From Rossellomorea marisflavi (GTDB lineage: Bacteria; Bacillota; Bacilli; Bacillales; Bacillaceae_B), in NCBI RefSeq assembly GCF_001274775.1, contig NZ_LGUE01000008.1:237534-301533 (forward strand): 64,000 nucleotides of DNA. Reading direction: 5' to 3'. The notes under the pieces were generated by a model. The model was given only the letters and a program-made list of their open reading frames with translations, had not been told where the DNA came from and ran no database searches. Below are positions 63,168 through 64,000 of this stretch, one piece after another. How positions within the stretch are numbered: position 1 is the stretch's first letter; the number at the start of each line of letters is the position of its first letter. A program made the position numbers and the translations under genes.

Positions 63168-63608
63168 TTAGGGTCGTGCTCCAACTGTTTTGATAGATAG
63201 GGCATATAACGCGTCACCTTCTGACCATTCCGCTCTAATGACATACAAAAAGTCTCCCTTTTCATCCGGTAGGGTAATGGTGTTGCCTGCAATTTGTTTA
63301 AGGACCTCATCATCATCTTCCCACACCCCAACCTTCAACACATCCGGTTCCTTACTAAAATCAATTGATACAGTTGTCCCTTCCTCCACCTCATTTGTCA
63401 CATCGACAAGGTCAGGAGGAGTAAGAGATTCAGACGCAACCGACCTTTTATTTTCCGTCCAAGTAAACGTACCCAAGGTATACGACAAGTCCTGTCCCCC
63501 CGCAGAAATAGTCAAATCAGGCGGCTTCAAATCCTCCCGATCCGTAACCCCACACCCCGTCAGAAAACACAAGACAGCAAACACACATAAATACTTCCTC
63601 ACCCTCAT
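63168..63608 (-). CDS. Small lipoprotein of unknown function
   Basis: 146 residues. Signal peptide with lipobox LTGC (Cys19), followed by a mature domain of about 125 residues rich in beta-strand-like segments (LSYTLGTFTWTENKRSV, VSIDFSKEPDVLKVGVWEDD, FLYVIRAEWSEGDALYALSI). I do not recognise a family. It is convergent with the Dph6-like gene and stands alone. The segment 63119-63167 contains a GTCTG/CAGAC hairpin without a T tract. Confidence 0.7.
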   Translation of the reverse strand: MRVRKYLCVFAVLCFLTGCGVTDREDLKPPDLTISAGGQDLSYTLGTFTWTENKRSVASESLTPPDLVDVTNEVEEGTTVSIDFSKEPDVLKVGVWEDDDEVLKQIAGNTITLPDEKGDFLYVIRAEWSEGDALYALSIKTVGARP

Positions 63609-63679
63609 CCCCCCGTCTCTTATTGAATTATCATAACAGGAAAATATTACATAACAAAGAAAACCTACTCCCGAGAAAA

Positions 63680-63706
63680 GGAGACGGCCCCAGCTGAATG
63701 AAACGG
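63680..63706 (+). repeat. Collapsed copy of the structured repeat
   Basis: GGAGACGGCC (left arm region) is joined directly to CCAGCTGAATGAAACGG (right end). The downstream spacer matches that following copy F1, so this is a family member without its body. Confidence 0.62.
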
Positions 63707-63777
63707 TCCTGATGCCACCATAATTCTCATCTAAAGCAGATGTAAGATTTAGCCTTCACAACCTCATCCATCACCAC

Positions 63778-63906
63778 AAAGTGCAATACAGCGGAGACCG
63801 GCCGACTCCTTCGGGAATAGGGTGAAGGTCGAGACCCCGGAAGCGCAACTGAGGAGGCTCGACTCACTCCCCGAGGAAAGCAGGCGGCCGCAGCGGAATG
63901 AAACGG
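63778..63906 (+). repeat. Structured intergenic repeat, copy F1
   Basis: Outer arms around CGGCCG on both sides (63798-63804 and 63885-63890); inner pair GTCGAG/CTCGAC around the GACCCCGGAAGCGC apical segment. The ends resemble those of the B copies. Confidence 0.85.
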
Positions 63907-63972
63907 ACTTTGATTCCACCAAGATCCTCATCTAAAGCAGAAAGACATCATGCCTACCTCCTCCATCACCAC

Positions 63973-64000
63973 AAAGTGCAATGCAGCGGAGACCGGCCGA
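63973..64000 (+). repeat. Structured intergenic repeat, copy F2, cut by window end
   Basis: The first 28 bases repeat those of F1 (AAAGTGCAATGCAGCGGAGA and the GGCCG arm); the rest is outside the window. Confidence 0.7.

Larger units (their letters stand above)
63609..64000. other. Gene-free region with a third repeat array
   Basis: No gene seen. The segment holds one collapsed repeat copy, one full copy and one cut by the window end, with similar spacers between them (CTCATCTAAAGCAGA recurs). Confidence 0.75.

Overview
The window is chromosomal DNA of a Firmicute of the family Bacillaceae. It carries spoIIR, spo0F, rpoE (delta), ywlE and YesN/YesM-type regulators, strong GGAGG-type ribosome sites, and the gene order known from Bacillus subtilis from glyA to uvsE. 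A marine or soil Bacillus/Rossellomorea-like genus would fit, but the species cannot be fixed from the sequence. Nearly all genes lie on the minus strand. No rRNA, tRNA, CRISPR array, insertion sequence or prophage was seen.

Layout. (1) 1-6.1 kb: ancestral block glyA-ywlG-rpiB-[chemoreceptor]-ywlE-mntP, split by six copies of a structured intergenic repeat. (2) 6.2-31.8 kb: an accessory block sitting exactly between mntP (ywlD) and ywlC, which are near neighbours in B. subtilis. It holds pectin/uronate genes (uxaB, uxaA, a LacI-type regulator, a rhamnogalacturonan acetylesterase; a YesO-YesP-YesQ importer with a YesR-type hydrolase, an oxidoreductase and YesL; the YesM/YesN two-component system; and an IolB-like isomerase with a pita-bread enzyme homologue and a MatE-type transporter). 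Embedded in it are a zinc-responsive cluster with two Zur boxes and a PadR-controlled pair of small membrane proteins. (3) 31.8-48.1 kb: conserved housekeeping block ywlC-ywlB-spoIIR-prmC-prfA-(lipoprotein)-tdk-rpmE-rho-glpX-murZ-fsa-fba-spo0F / ywjG - pyrG, with a decayed sugar-permease pseudogene between ywjG and pyrG and a DnaA-box cluster upstream of ywlC. (4) 48.1-60.0 kb: rpoE, then a fatty-acid and branched-chain acyl-CoA block (icmF, tetR, two acyl-CoA dehydrogenases, hbd, thiolase, fadF) carrying a FadR-like box and a cre site. (5) 60.2-63.6 kb: clsB-like phospholipase D, uvsE, an ATP-pyrophosphatase and a small lipoprotein, ending in another repeat array.

How it works together. Rhamnogalacturonan fragments would be deacetylated, imported by YesOPQ under YesMN control and CcpA repression (cre sites at yesO and yesM), and cut by the GH105 hydrolase. 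Galacturonate-derived tagaturonate goes through UxaB and UxaA to 2-keto-3-deoxygluconate. A perfect 18-bp palindrome AATAACAACGTTGTTATT lies in the divergent uxaA/lacI promoter region and again immediately downstream of the -10 of the IolB-like gene, so one LacI-type repressor probably governs both operons.

The most unusual feature is a family of about 125-135 bp intergenic repeats: at least ten full copies, one cut by the window end, and four collapsed copies. Their two nested stems change sequence in a compensatory way between copies, so structure rather than sequence is conserved. A second is a hairpin of about 106 nt with oligo-T on both sides between rpoE and pyrG.
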